A DNA stretch of 64,000 nucleotides from Pyrinomonadaceae bacterium (lineage in GTDB: Bacteria; Acidobacteriota; Blastocatellia; Pyrinomonadales; Pyrinomonadaceae), in assembly GCA_028284415.1 (NCBI GenBank), contig JANQRU010000007.1, positions 62,001 to 126,000 on the forward strand, given 5' to 3'. Under the pieces are notes generated by a model. That model saw nothing but the letters and a program-made list of their open reading frames with translations, was not told the DNA's origin and made no database searches. Position 1 is the first letter of the stretch. Each line of letters begins with the position of its first letter. Made by a program: the position numbers and the translations under genes. Of this stretch, positions 17,640-26,262 are shown piece by piece.

Positions 17640-18473
17640 ATGAGTATTTCAAGCGAAAGCATAATAGTCATAACGGGAGCTGGTTCGGGAATTGGACGAG
17701 CTTTAGCCACACGTCTCGCTGAAGAAAACATCTTAGGCATTGCACTTTCTGACATTAACAAAAATGGCTTGAATGAGACTATTGAAATACTCAAAGCAAA
17801 GGGCGTTGATGTTATAAGTTCAATCGTTGATGTTTCTAAACGTGAAGATATTGAAAGATTTTCTAATGAAAGTATAAATAAATTCGGTCGTGTAACCCAT
17901 CTTATTAATAACGCAGGTGTCGGGATGGTGGGTAGAGTTTCCCAACTTTCCATCGAAGATATTGAGTGGATGATGAACATAAACTTTTGGGGAACGGTTT
18001 ATCCCACAAAAACTTTTTTACCAATACTGCAAAAGGAAAAACTTGCTCATCTTGTAAATATTTCAAGCGTTTTTGGTTTTATTGCTCCGCCCGGACAATC
18101 GGCTTATTGTGCAAGTAAGTTTGCAGTTCGTGGTTTTACCGAAAGTTTGCGACACGAACTTGAAGGCTCAAATGTATTGGTTTCTGTTGTTCACCCGGGC
18201 GGAATTCAGACAAACATTGTAAAAAATGCTCGTCGTGGAAATAAAGCGACGGACGTGGATATGAAAATTGCCGACGAGATGCTTGAAAAACTTGCTAAAA
18301 CAACGCCGAAAAAAGCCGCTGATACTATAGTCAATGGAATTAAAGCCAAAAACCCGCGTATATTAATCGGTATGGACGCACGACAAATAAGTATGGTTCA
18401 GCGTCTTTTTCCGAAACGATATTTTGGAATTATGGATAGATTGATGGGCGGAATGTTATCGAAATACAGATGA
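17640..18473 (+). CDS. Short-chain dehydrogenase/reductase (SDR)
   Basis: The 277-residue enzyme has the full classical SDR set: TGAGSGIG nucleotide motif (12-19), NNAG (90-93), the catalytic serine in NISS (142-143), and YCASK (Y156, K160). D38 after the second strand is a small hint of NAD rather than NADP. The substrate cannot be told; the C-terminal part (KRYFGIMDRLMGGMLSKYR) fits the uncharacterised acyl or steroid-type members. It starts directly at the stop of the beta-propeller gene with zero spacing. Confidence 0.9.
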   Translation: MSISSESIIVITGAGSGIGRALATRLAEENILGIALSDINKNGLNETIEILKAKGVDVISSIVDVSKREDIERFSNESINKFGRVTHLINNAGVGMVGRVSQLSIEDIEWMMNINFWGTVYPTKTFLPILQKEKLAHLVNISSVFGFIAPPGQSAYCASKFAVRGFTESLRHELEGSNVLVSVVHPGGIQTNIVKNARRGNKATDVDMKIADEMLEKLAKTTPKKAADTIVNGIKAKNPRILIGMDARQISMVQRLFPKRYFGIMDRLMGGMLSKYR

Positions 18474-18475
18474 GT

Positions 18476-18538
18476 TTAATCCTTTATCCAATTTGATTTT
18501 CCTGCTGAACCAACCTATTCCAACCGTTTCACTTTTCC
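18476..18538 (-). pseudogene. 3' remnant of a serine hydrolase gene
   Basis: Read on the minus strand, this stretch encodes GKVKRLE, a stop, then VGSAGKSNWIKD and a terminal stop. The intact serine hydrolase gene at 20355-21629 ends with GEVKGLEWVGSAGKSNWIKD. The two agree at 17 of 20 positions, and the tryptophan codon has become TAG. Only the last 20 codons remain. The similarity stops abruptly near 18539 and, on the other side, at the SDR stop codon. It is debris of a former paralogue. Confidence 0.85.
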
Positions 18539-18765
18539 TTACTGCAAATAGCTTACCTATCAAACGAGCCTTTGTGAAAGTTATAGATGAAAATGGAGAA
18601 CAAAGAAATGCAAGAACTAACCAATTTGGATATTACAAGTTTGAAGACTTGCAAGTTGGTCAAACATACACATTCGGAATTAAGAGCAGACGTTGCAGAT
18701 TTGATACGCAAGTAGTTAATCTTGAGGAACAATTAGATAATTTTAACTTCATTGCTAATCGTTAA
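18493..18765 (+). CDS. Chimeric small ORF: carboxypeptidase-regulatory-like domain fragment
   Basis: About 90 codons are open from a TTG at 18493. The first 15 codons are the antisense of the serine hydrolase remnant and cannot be original coding sequence. From about residue 17 the sequence is the end of a carboxypeptidase regulatory-like (Cna-B-type) domain: SLPIKRAFVKVIDENGEQ, then TNQFGYYKFEDLQVGQTYTF and a final NFNFIA. Such domains usually close large exported proteins. This is most likely the surviving 3' end of one, joined to foreign sequence at about 18539. There is no signal peptide and no ribosome binding site. A strong terminator follows. Confidence 0.5.
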   Translation: MIFLLNQPIPTVSLFLTANSLPIKRAFVKVIDENGEQRNARTNQFGYYKFEDLQVGQTYTFGIKSRRCRFDTQVVNLEEQLDNFNFIANR

Positions 18766-18795
18766 ATTTAGCTTTTAGCAACACTTTACATACTT

Positions 18796-18828
18796 AATCC
18801 GACTTGATTTAGAAAATCAAGTCGGATT
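18796..18828 (+). terminator. Strong stem-loop terminator
   Basis: A perfect 15-base stem (AATCCGACTTGATTT, 18796-18810 with 18814-18828) and a 3-base loop, followed by a run of eight T. It ends the beta-propeller-SDR transcript. Confidence 0.92.
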
Positions 18829-18895
18829 TTTTTTAACATTTATCTATTCAAACTAAATCTGTAACTGGCTTTTGCTTTTAACAAATTCAGTTTGG

Positions 18896-20269
18896 TTAGT
18901 TTTGCCTGACACACCTAATAATATTTTTTCCTTCAATTATTAAAGCTGCATCAACGTTTCCTTTTTTATCTTTTGCAAATTGCAGCTTGGGGTCAAAATC
19001 AAAAAGGAAAAATGTATCTTTTGATTCAGGATAAATTGTTAAGTTTGGCATTCCAGCCATTTTTATTAATAAACTATTTTCTTTTTTGAAAACTTTTAGA
19101 ACTCTTCCGCTTGGTTGAACATAAGTTCCTACATAAGATTCTAAAGTTTTGTCGTCAACTTTTATGATTTTCGGAACTTCACTTATATCTGTGCTTTTGT
19201 AAGATTTGTGGATAATTTCTTTTCCTTCGGGCAAGATTTCACGGACAACATTGTTGCACATAATCAAACCGTTATCACCATTTGTAAATACGATGACTCC
19301 ACGCTTAGACTTTGGAAGTAAAAGAAGAAGTGTTGCAACGCCTATGTCGTTTCCTCCGTGCTGAATCGCATATTCATTGTTAGGTAAATTATTCACAACA
19401 CGCCAACCTAATCCTTGCTGTAAGTTTTTGTTAATTACAGATTGGGTATTAATCATCTCTTTAAATAGTTTATCGGATAAACCTGCTCCTTCGATTATAC
19501 TAACACCAAATTTGGCAAGGTCTTGGACAGTAGTTATCAAATCATCTGCTGCATTATCCCTTGTGGCATAATTTGTTTTGTATTCTTTTCCATTTGAATC
19601 AAACCAACGGCTAAATCTTTCAAAGTCCTCCTTTCCATCCCAATTATTTTTTGTATCCTTCATACCGAGAGGGTTGTAAAGCTTTTCAGAAGCCAATTCC
19701 GAAAGAGTTTTATTAAACTTTTTTTCAATGGCTTTTCGCAAATATTCCATCCCTTCGCCTGAATAGTTAAATTTTGTTCCAGGCTCAAAATCAAAAGCAA
19801 GTTTTTTGGTCGGATGATTCCAACGCCAATTTACAAATCCAGATTGTTGACTTAAAACATGCCTGGTCGTCAATCTTTTATGTCTTGAGTCATCTTTCAC
19901 ATCAGCATCAATATGATAATGATAAAGAGGTTTGTCCAAATCCCACTTTCCCTCTTCGACAAGTTTCAAAACTAATATTGAGAACACTACTTTTGTTATG
20001 GAAGCCACATTAAAAAGCATATCGTCGGGAGCATTTTTACCATATACTTTTACACTTACAATTTTTCCATTTTCTATGATTCCAACTCCTACATTTGGAA
20101 TATTTAGCTCCTTTTGCCAAATTGGGATTTTTTTGTTGAGTGTCTTTGGAATTTTTTTGTTGAATTTAGAATTGTCTGAAACATCCAACATTAAATTAGT
20201 CTTAGCATTTGCTGATGTAAGACAAATTACCAAGACTATTAAAACCGATAAGGTTATATAAATTTTCAT
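18896..20269 (-). CDS. Exported serine hydrolase, class C beta-lactamase fold
   Basis: The 457-residue protein has a signal peptide (to about residue 22, LTSANA). The motifs are SITK (S90, K93), YSG in the second position (NYSGEGM) and HGG (IQHGGNDIG). The domain covers about 50-360. A short beta-rich C-terminal extension follows (ESYVGTYVQPSGRVLKVF). The second motif is YSG rather than YSN, which is common in the esterase/peptidase members of the family. It lies in line with the next serine hydrolase gene on the same strand. Confidence 0.86.
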   Translation of the reverse strand: MKIYITLSVLIVLVICLTSANAKTNLMLDVSDNSKFNKKIPKTLNKKIPIWQKELNIPNVGVGIIENGKIVSVKVYGKNAPDDMLFNVASITKVVFSILVLKLVEEGKWDLDKPLYHYHIDADVKDDSRHKRLTTRHVLSQQSGFVNWRWNHPTKKLAFDFEPGTKFNYSGEGMEYLRKAIEKKFNKTLSELASEKLYNPLGMKDTKNNWDGKEDFERFSRWFDSNGKEYKTNYATRDNAADDLITTVQDLAKFGVSIIEGAGLSDKLFKEMINTQSVINKNLQQGLGWRVVNNLPNNEYAIQHGGNDIGVATLLLLLPKSKRGVIVFTNGDNGLIMCNNVVREILPEGKEIIHKSYKSTDISEVPKIIKVDDKTLESYVGTYVQPSGRVLKVFKKENSLLIKMAGMPNLTIYPESKDTFFLFDFDPKLQFAKDKKGNVDAALIIEGKNIIRCVRQN

Positions 20270-20354
20270 AAAGTATGATTTAAATTGTATTTAACTTTGC
20301 AAACTAACATTTAGCTTAGCATTCTCAAATGCCGTAATATCTAATTCGAAATGA

Positions 20355-21629
20355 TTAATCCTTTATCCAATTAGATTTACCGGCGGAGCCAACCCACTCT
20401 AAACCTTTCACTTCTCCTTTTTCGTTACGAACAAATGTGATCTCCGCATAACTCCAGAAGCTGTAATACCTGTCTTTGCCCATCGGAATTAATTTATAAG
20501 GTCCTGCGTAAAGTTTATTTTCACTTTCAAATATTTTAAATCCGCTTCCCTTTCCGTTAAATCTATATCTTCCTTCGAAGTCCTGTAGATTATTTTTCGC
20601 TTTCAGATCAATTTTTGGTTTTGGAATCTTTGCAGTTTGAATTTTTTTCCCTTCTAAAACGTTTCTAAGATGGTTAAGGATGAGATCATTGGCACCGGAG
20701 CCTAGATTAGAAACTAATATGTAACCATATTTATTGTTTGTATCAAATCTCATATTTGCTCTAAAACCATTCGTGCTTCCATTACTGCGAACAATGCCAT
20801 TTCTCACAAAGTTCTGCTGAACGTTTTCTCCATATTTCCCTGATATTATTCCATTCGCATATTTATAAAGATCTCTCACCGTACTAAAAACCGAACCCGC
20901 TCCAACTAAAAATGAATAATCTTTTTTTGGTGCAGCTGCATACCCCTGAGATTCCAGTAAATAACAACTCGCTTCGTTTTTGATAATTTTTAAGCTGTCG
21001 TAATCAGTTGTATTTGCTAAGTTTGCTGGGTTAAAAACATATTTTTCTAAAAGCTCATCAAATGATTTTCCTGACGCAATTTCTAAAACTCTGGCTAAAG
21101 TTGCATACCCTGCTGAGCTATATAAATTATCTGTCCCCGGCTCAAAAGCTAACTCTGATTTTTTTACTTTTTCAACAAATTTTGCCGGGGTGTATCTTAT
21201 GGTTTCTTCTTGTTCAGGCATTATGCGATGTTTTATGCCTGAACGATGTCTTCCAATCATTTGAACGGTAATTTTGTCACCATTCGGAAAATCAGGAATA
21301 TATTTACTCAATTTATCATCAATTTTTATTTTTCCTTCCTCAATCAGTTTGATAAAAATAATCGAAGTCATCCCCTTAGTAATAGAAGCAATACCAAATT
21401 TTGTATTAACTTTATTAGGAACGTTATGTTCGACATTCGCTAAGCCAAAAGCTTTTTCATAGACAATCTTTCCATCTTTTGAAGCTAGAACAACACCTGA
21501 AAAATGATTTGCGTCTGCAAAAGGTTTTATAAAATCATCAATCTTTTTTGTTTCTTTCTCTAAAGCCAAAAGATTCGCAGAAAGTGTTGCGATAAAAATT
21601 ACAGAAATTACTAGTTTAGATTTGTTCAT
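20355..21629 (-). CDS. Exported serine hydrolase, class C beta-lactamase fold, degenerate third motif
   Basis: 424 residues with a signal peptide (to about residue 22), preceded by GAGAGG as ribosome binding site. SITK is intact (S82, K85) and the second motif is YSS (YSSAGYATL). The usual HxG motif is not visible; a SNGSTNG segment occupies that place. Serine acylation may still occur, but turnover is uncertain. It is the parent-type copy of the remnant at 18476-18538, so this family has been copied and lost locally. Confidence 0.82.
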   Translation of the reverse strand: MNKSKLVISVIFIATLSANLLALEKETKKIDDFIKPFADANHFSGVVLASKDGKIVYEKAFGLANVEHNVPNKVNTKFGIASITKGMTSIIFIKLIEEGKIKIDDKLSKYIPDFPNGDKITVQMIGRHRSGIKHRIMPEQEETIRYTPAKFVEKVKKSELAFEPGTDNLYSSAGYATLARVLEIASGKSFDELLEKYVFNPANLANTTDYDSLKIIKNEASCYLLESQGYAAAPKKDYSFLVGAGSVFSTVRDLYKYANGIISGKYGENVQQNFVRNGIVRSNGSTNGFRANMRFDTNNKYGYILVSNLGSGANDLILNHLRNVLEGKKIQTAKIPKPKIDLKAKNNLQDFEGRYRFNGKGSGFKIFESENKLYAGPYKLIPMGKDRYYSFWSYAEITFVRNEKGEVKGLEWVGSAGKSNWIKD

Positions 21630-21740
21630 TACTATTGTTACCTCTCACAAACAGTTTATTTTGTGCGTTTATTTATCGTATTGAATTGTAATAGTCTGAT
21701 TGTATAAAACTAACATAAATACTTATGCGGCAAAGAAAAA

Positions 21741-21772
21741 AGAGATTTTAATTGCTGACAATTAAAATCTCT
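21741..21772 (-). terminator. Stem-loop terminator after the alpha/beta hydrolase gene
   Basis: A perfect 13-base AT-rich stem (21741-21753 with 21760-21772), with a 6-base loop. On the minus strand it is followed by TTTTTCTTTG. It lies 22 bases past the stop of the hydrolase gene. Confidence 0.82.
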
Positions 21773-21794
21773 AAATTCAAATCTGTTTTGCTAT

Positions 21795-23258
21795 TTAGCT
21801 GATAGGTATAAACTTAAACGGCTTTGCAGTTTCTATACGAATAGTCTTAGGTAGTTTGTTTCCACTCATGAATTTCATCATGGTTTCTTTAATTTTTGGT
21901 GACGAAAGAAATAATGGATCGCTGTGACCAGCTCCATTTATAATGAGATGCGAACTATTTTTGAATCCTTTTTGAGCAAATTCAGCATTTGAAACAGGTG
22001 TGCGCCCATCAAGAGTGCCACTAATTAACAAAACAGGCAGTTTTGATTTTACCGGTTTGCGGAAATCGCTTCCTAGTTTTGCATAATTTATGGATTTACA
22101 AACTTCAGGGAACGGAGCGTTAATAGCATTCCCAAGTAATGATTTTTCAGCTTCATCTGTGATTTGCGCATTGCGTTTTTCTGAAATGCCCGAGGCACAA
22201 TCCATTGCAACTGACATGAGCGAGGATGTCCTACCTCTTCTTAACCAAAGCATCTGTTGGGCAATAAATGAATAGTCCCCATTTTGCATCAAATTAACTA
22301 AATTTGGTAAAGAAGCCAAGAAGCTGTCACGCCCAGAATAAGAGCCTAAAATTATTTGTACATCAAACTTCCCTATAGTTACTTTTGTTTTCTTTTTTGT
22401 CCTTCGATTTTCAATCTCAACTGTTACGGGCTTCTCTTCAAGATTCTTTAAAATCTTTTCTAAAGAACCAAGAAAATCAGGCATTTTTTTCCTAAGTTCT
22501 TCATTCACTTTAACACGTTTATCAATGTCAATTAGTAGTTTCTGTGTGCTACTTGGTAATTTTAGCGTTTCATTTGTTCCCTCAACGCCTGCAAGGATTG
22601 CTTTATCGATATATTTGCCGTGTTGGCGAATTGTTGCTAAAGCTAAATGAGTACCATAACTAATTCCCCACAAACTTACTTTTTTTGCTCCTAGTGCTAT
22701 GCGTAAATCATTAATATCATTAGCACTTTCAACTGTGTTGAAAGATGCAGTATCAATTCCTTTTTCGTTCCAGCTCTTTTCACACTTACTGAGGTTTGTG
22801 GCTTCTTCAGAAATCAAACTCTTGCGTGTCATTGGTTGATCAAAAGACAAACTTAAACGCCCAGGACAACGCAAATTCGGTTTTGATTGTCCCGTTCCTC
22901 TCTGGTCGAGAGCAATAACATCACCAAACTCCCGCATTGCCATAAATAAATCAAAACGTCTGTATTTAGCAGATTGAATTCCTGAACCTCCGGGACCACC
23001 AGCTAAATAAATTATGGGTGAGCCGGGATTTTTTGATGTGCTTTTGAAACGTACGAAAGCAATTTCTATCGTTTTGTTTCCTTTATTGTATCTGTTCATC
23101 GGAACTTTTAATCGTCCGAACTCCGCTTGAACTTTTTCTTTTTTTGAATTTTCAAATGTGTAAGGCTCAATTGTTAAGTTGCTGTTTGTATTGTTAGCAA
23201 AAGACTCTATTGCAAGTAAAAAACAGACTGATATTAAAATGAAAACTTTTTTGTACAT
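21795..23258 (-). CDS. Exported alpha/beta hydrolase of the tripeptidyl aminopeptidase (TAP) type
   Basis: This 487-residue protein has a signal peptide (to about residue 21) and a ribosome binding site (AAGGAAT). The oxyanion region GGPGGSG is followed by LDQRGTGQS. The nucleophile elbow is GISYG (in SLWGISYGTHLAL). The acid lies in ISGTLDGRTP and the histidine in GAGHSDPL. The C-terminal TAP-like segment is typical of proline iminopeptidase or tripeptidyl aminopeptidase relatives. It probably trims peptides from the N-terminus outside the cytoplasm. Four to six cysteines in the central lid may form disulphides. Confidence 0.9.
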   Translation of the reverse strand: MYKKVFILISVCFLLAIESFANNTNSNLTIEPYTFENSKKEKVQAEFGRLKVPMNRYNKGNKTIEIAFVRFKSTSKNPGSPIIYLAGGPGGSGIQSAKYRRFDLFMAMREFGDVIALDQRGTGQSKPNLRCPGRLSLSFDQPMTRKSLISEEATNLSKCEKSWNEKGIDTASFNTVESANDINDLRIALGAKKVSLWGISYGTHLALATIRQHGKYIDKAILAGVEGTNETLKLPSSTQKLLIDIDKRVKVNEELRKKMPDFLGSLEKILKNLEEKPVTVEIENRRTKKKTKVTIGKFDVQIILGSYSGRDSFLASLPNLVNLMQNGDYSFIAQQMLWLRRGRTSSLMSVAMDCASGISEKRNAQITDEAEKSLLGNAINAPFPEVCKSINYAKLGSDFRKPVKSKLPVLLISGTLDGRTPVSNAEFAQKGFKNSSHLIINGAGHSDPLFLSSPKIKETMMKFMSGNKLPKTIRIETAKPFKFIPIS

Positions 23259-23395
23259 AAATAATTCCTTGTATTTGCTTGACTAAAAAAATAAACGAAT
23301 TTTTAAGGAAATGTGTTTCCACAATTTTGTCTGAATATGAGCATATTCGTTTTAGTAATTATTTTCTTGAATGATTAAAATAAACTTAAACGAAA

Positions 23396-24208
23396 TTAGC
23401 GAATTTTGAAAGTTTGGCGGTATTCATTTGGTGTCATTCCGATAGTATTTTTAAATGAACGAGTGAAATGAGATTGATCGGAAAAACCTGTATCTAAAGC
23501 AATTTCGACTAGAGAAGAATCTGAATACAACATTTTTTGACGAGCCTTAGCAATGCGGACTTTACGAACGTAATCTCCGGCTGTGCACTTCTCAAATTGC
23601 TTAAACACTCTCGCTAGATGTGTCGGGTGAACTTCAGCAATCTTCGCCAAATCATTTAATCCTATTGATTCAAAATAATATTCGTGAAGATATTCTTTAA
23701 CTCTTTTTAACCATCTGGGCTGACTCCTTTCAGGTCTTTTAGTATTTTTTCGGGACGCAGCAATTAATAGCTCAGTAGAAATACTCTCTAATGCTAATGC
23801 AGAAAATTTATCTCTGTCAGTAAACTCTTTATACATCTTAGTTGCTAAGGCAAGTGCTTTATCCCCACCCAAAATCACTGGTTCGTTGAGTTTTACTCCA
23901 TATTGCCGAACTTTTTCCAATCCCGCAGATTCGATTTCAACCAGCAAATGGCTGCCATCAGAATGATGCTCTTCAGCATGACTTACGTCAGGCGGATAAT
24001 AAACTAAAGCGGTTGGGTTTCGCTCAAAATCCTTACTTCCAATTTTTTCCGCGTAATTTCCTTTTAAAACAAAACAAAAATGTGCTAGCTCGTGAGAATG
24101 TGCAGGTATATTTACATTAGAGGAATAGTATTTTTCAGTAAACTGAAAATTATTTGCTGAAAACGTATGAGACGTTTTTCCATAAAATTGACCTGCTTCA
24201 AGTTTCAT
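23396..24208 (-). CDS. AraC-family transcriptional regulator
   Basis: The 270-residue protein has an N-terminal cupin-like sensor (about 20-130, with HSHELAHFCFVLKG-type metal/ligand strands). A C-terminal pair of helix-turn-helix motifs (about 170-268) follows. The second is the AraC signature: IALDTGFSDQSHFTRSFKNTIGMTPNEYRQ. It probably activates neighbouring genes on binding a small molecule. It lies upstream of the TAP-like hydrolase gene on the same strand, 137 bases away, so control of that gene or its own promoter is plausible. No ribosome binding site is evident. Confidence 0.92.
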   Translation of the reverse strand: MKLEAGQFYGKTSHTFSANNFQFTEKYYSSNVNIPAHSHELAHFCFVLKGNYAEKIGSKDFERNPTALVYYPPDVSHAEEHHSDGSHLLVEIESAGLEKVRQYGVKLNEPVILGGDKALALATKMYKEFTDRDKFSALALESISTELLIAASRKNTKRPERSQPRWLKRVKEYLHEYYFESIGLNDLAKIAEVHPTHLARVFKQFEKCTAGDYVRKVRIAKARQKMLYSDSSLVEIALDTGFSDQSHFTRSFKNTIGMTPNEYRQTFKIR

Positions 24209-24290
24209 ATATTTGAAAATTCGATACTAAAGTGTCTTGATGGGTTGTTTCTTATTATAAAACACTGCTCGGTAAACTTTTATGACAAAC

Positions 24291-24839
24291 CTAAGAAACT
24301 TTATCTTCTGGCAAAGTCATAGTTTGCCCTTCTGAGTCCATTTCTAAATGTCTTGTAGTATTTTCAACAACGCTAGGAGGCACAAGATCACCTGTCTGAT
24401 ACTCTGAGTCACCCATTGGCGAAACATATTCGGTTTGAGATGGAGGTAGTGCTTCCTGTTGTTGTGAATTTATCTGTTTTGTATCGTCAGTTAAATCTAT
24501 TGAGATATCTTTTTGTGTATCTTGTTTTAGCTGAATGACCTTTGCTACGCCTGCCCCAATCATCGCAAATGCAGGAATCAACATCCAATACCACCATCTT
24601 TGACCATTTGCTGCATTTGTTACACCTAAAATGATTGAGATTGTCAAAAAAGCAACTCCCATAAAAAGACTTCCCATTGCACTTTCCCAGGTGTTTTTCT
24701 CCTTTTTATGTTTTTTGGATTCTTTGCTACTAGACAAATTGCCAGAAATGGCATCGGAGACAGTTCCTAGATCTGTTCCGCATTTTCTGCAAAATTTTCC
24801 TGTTTCTGGGTTTTTTGTTCCACATTTAGGACAAAACAT
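24291..24839 (-). CDS. Zinc-ribbon membrane protein
   Basis: 182 residues: an N-terminal zinc ribbon (CPKCGTKNPETGKFCRKCG at 3-21), a charged linker, and two membrane helices (about 55-75 and 85-102). A hydrophilic Glu/Gln-rich tail follows. A good ribosome binding site (AGAGGAAT) precedes the ATG. It is the last gene of a run on the minus strand (RlmB, then two zinc-ribbon membrane proteins). Such proteins are common in this lineage and uncharacterised. Confidence 0.75.
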   Translation of the reverse strand: MFCPKCGTKNPETGKFCRKCGTDLGTVSDAISGNLSSSKESKKHKKEKNTWESAMGSLFMGVAFLTISIILGVTNAANGQRWWYWMLIPAFAMIGAGVAKVIQLKQDTQKDISIDLTDDTKQINSQQQEALPPSQTEYVSPMGDSEYQTGDLVPPSVVENTTRHLEMDSEGQTMTLPEDKVS

Positions 24840-24867
24840 AATAATTCCTCTTTCTCAAGCTGTTATT

Positions 24868-25446
24868 TTAGTTTGCTACTTTAATCAATTTATACAAACC
24901 ACGAACAGTAAATGTAAGACTTATAGCTAAAAGTATTAAAGATATAAAGGTAAAAATAGTAACTTCCGATCTAGAATAAAACATCCATAGAGTAATAGTA
25001 AAAAAGGTGCAGGATACGACTGAGCAAACTAATTTGATGTAATCAATTCGCATTACGTATGAATGAACAAATTCTGAGCCTAGTTTATTCAAAACACTTG
25101 TTTCTCTAAATTTACCTAAAAAATTTATAACGAAAGGCTTAGCAAATGCCGCAATAAAAAATATCAGCCCTATTAAAAATGAATAAGTTACAAATTCATA
25201 TGACAAAAGCTCAGAAAGTAGAAATGGGTCATTAATATATTTAATCCACAAACTGAAAAAGACAAAAGCTAACAGAAAACCTGTAAATGTAAGATAACCA
25301 TATACTAGTCGGTTAATAGTAGTGATACTCTCTAATTCATTATCAGCATTTTCTAGTTCTCTTTCACACTTGCGGCAGTATTCTACAGAATCTTCGTTTT
25401 CCCCGCCGCATCGCAAGCAAGTTAATTTTTTTGATTCTTCATACAC
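24868..25446 (-). CDS. Zinc-ribbon protein with four membrane helices
   Basis: 192 residues. A zinc ribbon (CLRCGGENEDSVEYCRKC at 10-27) is followed by four predicted membrane spans (about 47-70, 82-105, 137-155 and 160-180). The start follows the RlmB stop by one base, so translation is probably coupled. The plan of an N-terminal cytoplasmic ribbon ahead of helices is shared with several other genes in this window. Function is unknown. Confidence 0.75.
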   Translation of the reverse strand: MYEESKKLTCLRCGGENEDSVEYCRKCERELENADNELESITTINRLVYGYLTFTGFLLAFVFFSLWIKYINDPFLLSELLSYEFVTYSFLIGLIFFIAAFAKPFVINFLGKFRETSVLNKLGSEFVHSYVMRIDYIKLVCSVVSCTFFTITLWMFYSRSEVTIFTFISLILLAISLTFTVRGLYKLIKVAN

Positions 25447-25447
25447 T

Positions 25448-26227
25448 TTAAAGATTTCTTTGTCTCAAAGCTTCAAATAATATTACGCCCGTAGCTACTG
25501 AAACGTTCAGTGATTCTATATTTCCAAGCATTGGTATTTTTATTAATGTATCACACTTTTCAGCAGTTAAACGGCTAATTCCCTTTCCTTCGCTACCCAT
25601 TACGAGTGCGGTTGATTGCTTCCAATCCCAATTTGTGTAATTCATTTCTGCCTCGCCGCTTGCTCCAACTACCCATATGTTATTTTGCTTTAATTCATCA
25701 ATCAATCTATTTAGGTTTGTGACCTTCGCAAGTTTTACATGCTCGCTAGCTCCGGCGGAAGACTTTGCGACTACTTCAGTTAATCCAACAGCTCTCCTCT
25801 CAGGAATAAAAACTCCATCCGCACCGACACATTCGACACTTCTTAAAATCGCACCCAAATTGTGTGGGTCTTCGACTCCATCGAGAATAACTGACAGAGA
25901 ATTTGGTTTGGAGATAATTTCATCAAAAAGTTTACCTGCATCGTAATAACTTGAGGAAGAAGTAAATGCAATGACACCTTGATGATTAGAATCTCTATCT
26001 AAATACTTAGAAAAACTTTGCCTATGTGTTTTTTGAAATTTAATATTTTGTTTTCTGGCTAGTTTAATTATTTCCGAAATTCTTTTATGTTGTCTTCCTT
26101 CTGCGATCAAGATTCTTTCAATTTTTCGACTCGATGAATTCAATGACTCCAAAACAGGAGAAATTCCATAAATTATATTTTTACCCGTTGCGACAGGTTT
26201 AAATTTTGTATTTTTCTTTTTTTTCAC
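25448..26227 (-). CDS. rlmB: 23S rRNA 2'-O-ribose methyltransferase, RlmB/TrmH (SPOUT) family
   Basis: The 259-residue protein has an N-terminal substrate-binding domain (YGISPVLESL at about 19). A SPOUT methyltransferase domain follows with all three motifs: NLGAILRS, GSEGKGIS, and IPMLGNIESLNVSVATGV, which forms the knot. RlmB methylates G2251 of 23S rRNA with S-adenosylmethionine. The start is GTG at 26227; no ATG precedes the N-terminal domain. The gene is directly joined to the zinc-ribbon gene downstream. A tRNA-specific TrmH activity cannot be excluded. Confidence 0.9.
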   Translation of the reverse strand: MKKKKNTKFKPVATGKNIIYGISPVLESLNSSSRKIERILIAEGRQHKRISEIIKLARKQNIKFQKTHRQSFSKYLDRDSNHQGVIAFTSSSSYYDAGKLFDEIISKPNSLSVILDGVEDPHNLGAILRSVECVGADGVFIPERRAVGLTEVVAKSSAGASEHVKLAKVTNLNRLIDELKQNNIWVVGASGEAEMNYTNWDWKQSTALVMGSEGKGISRLTAEKCDTLIKIPMLGNIESLNVSVATGVILFEALRQRNL

Positions 26228-26262
26228 TTGAAAAAATTGATTTTAGGCAGTTCTGAACATCA

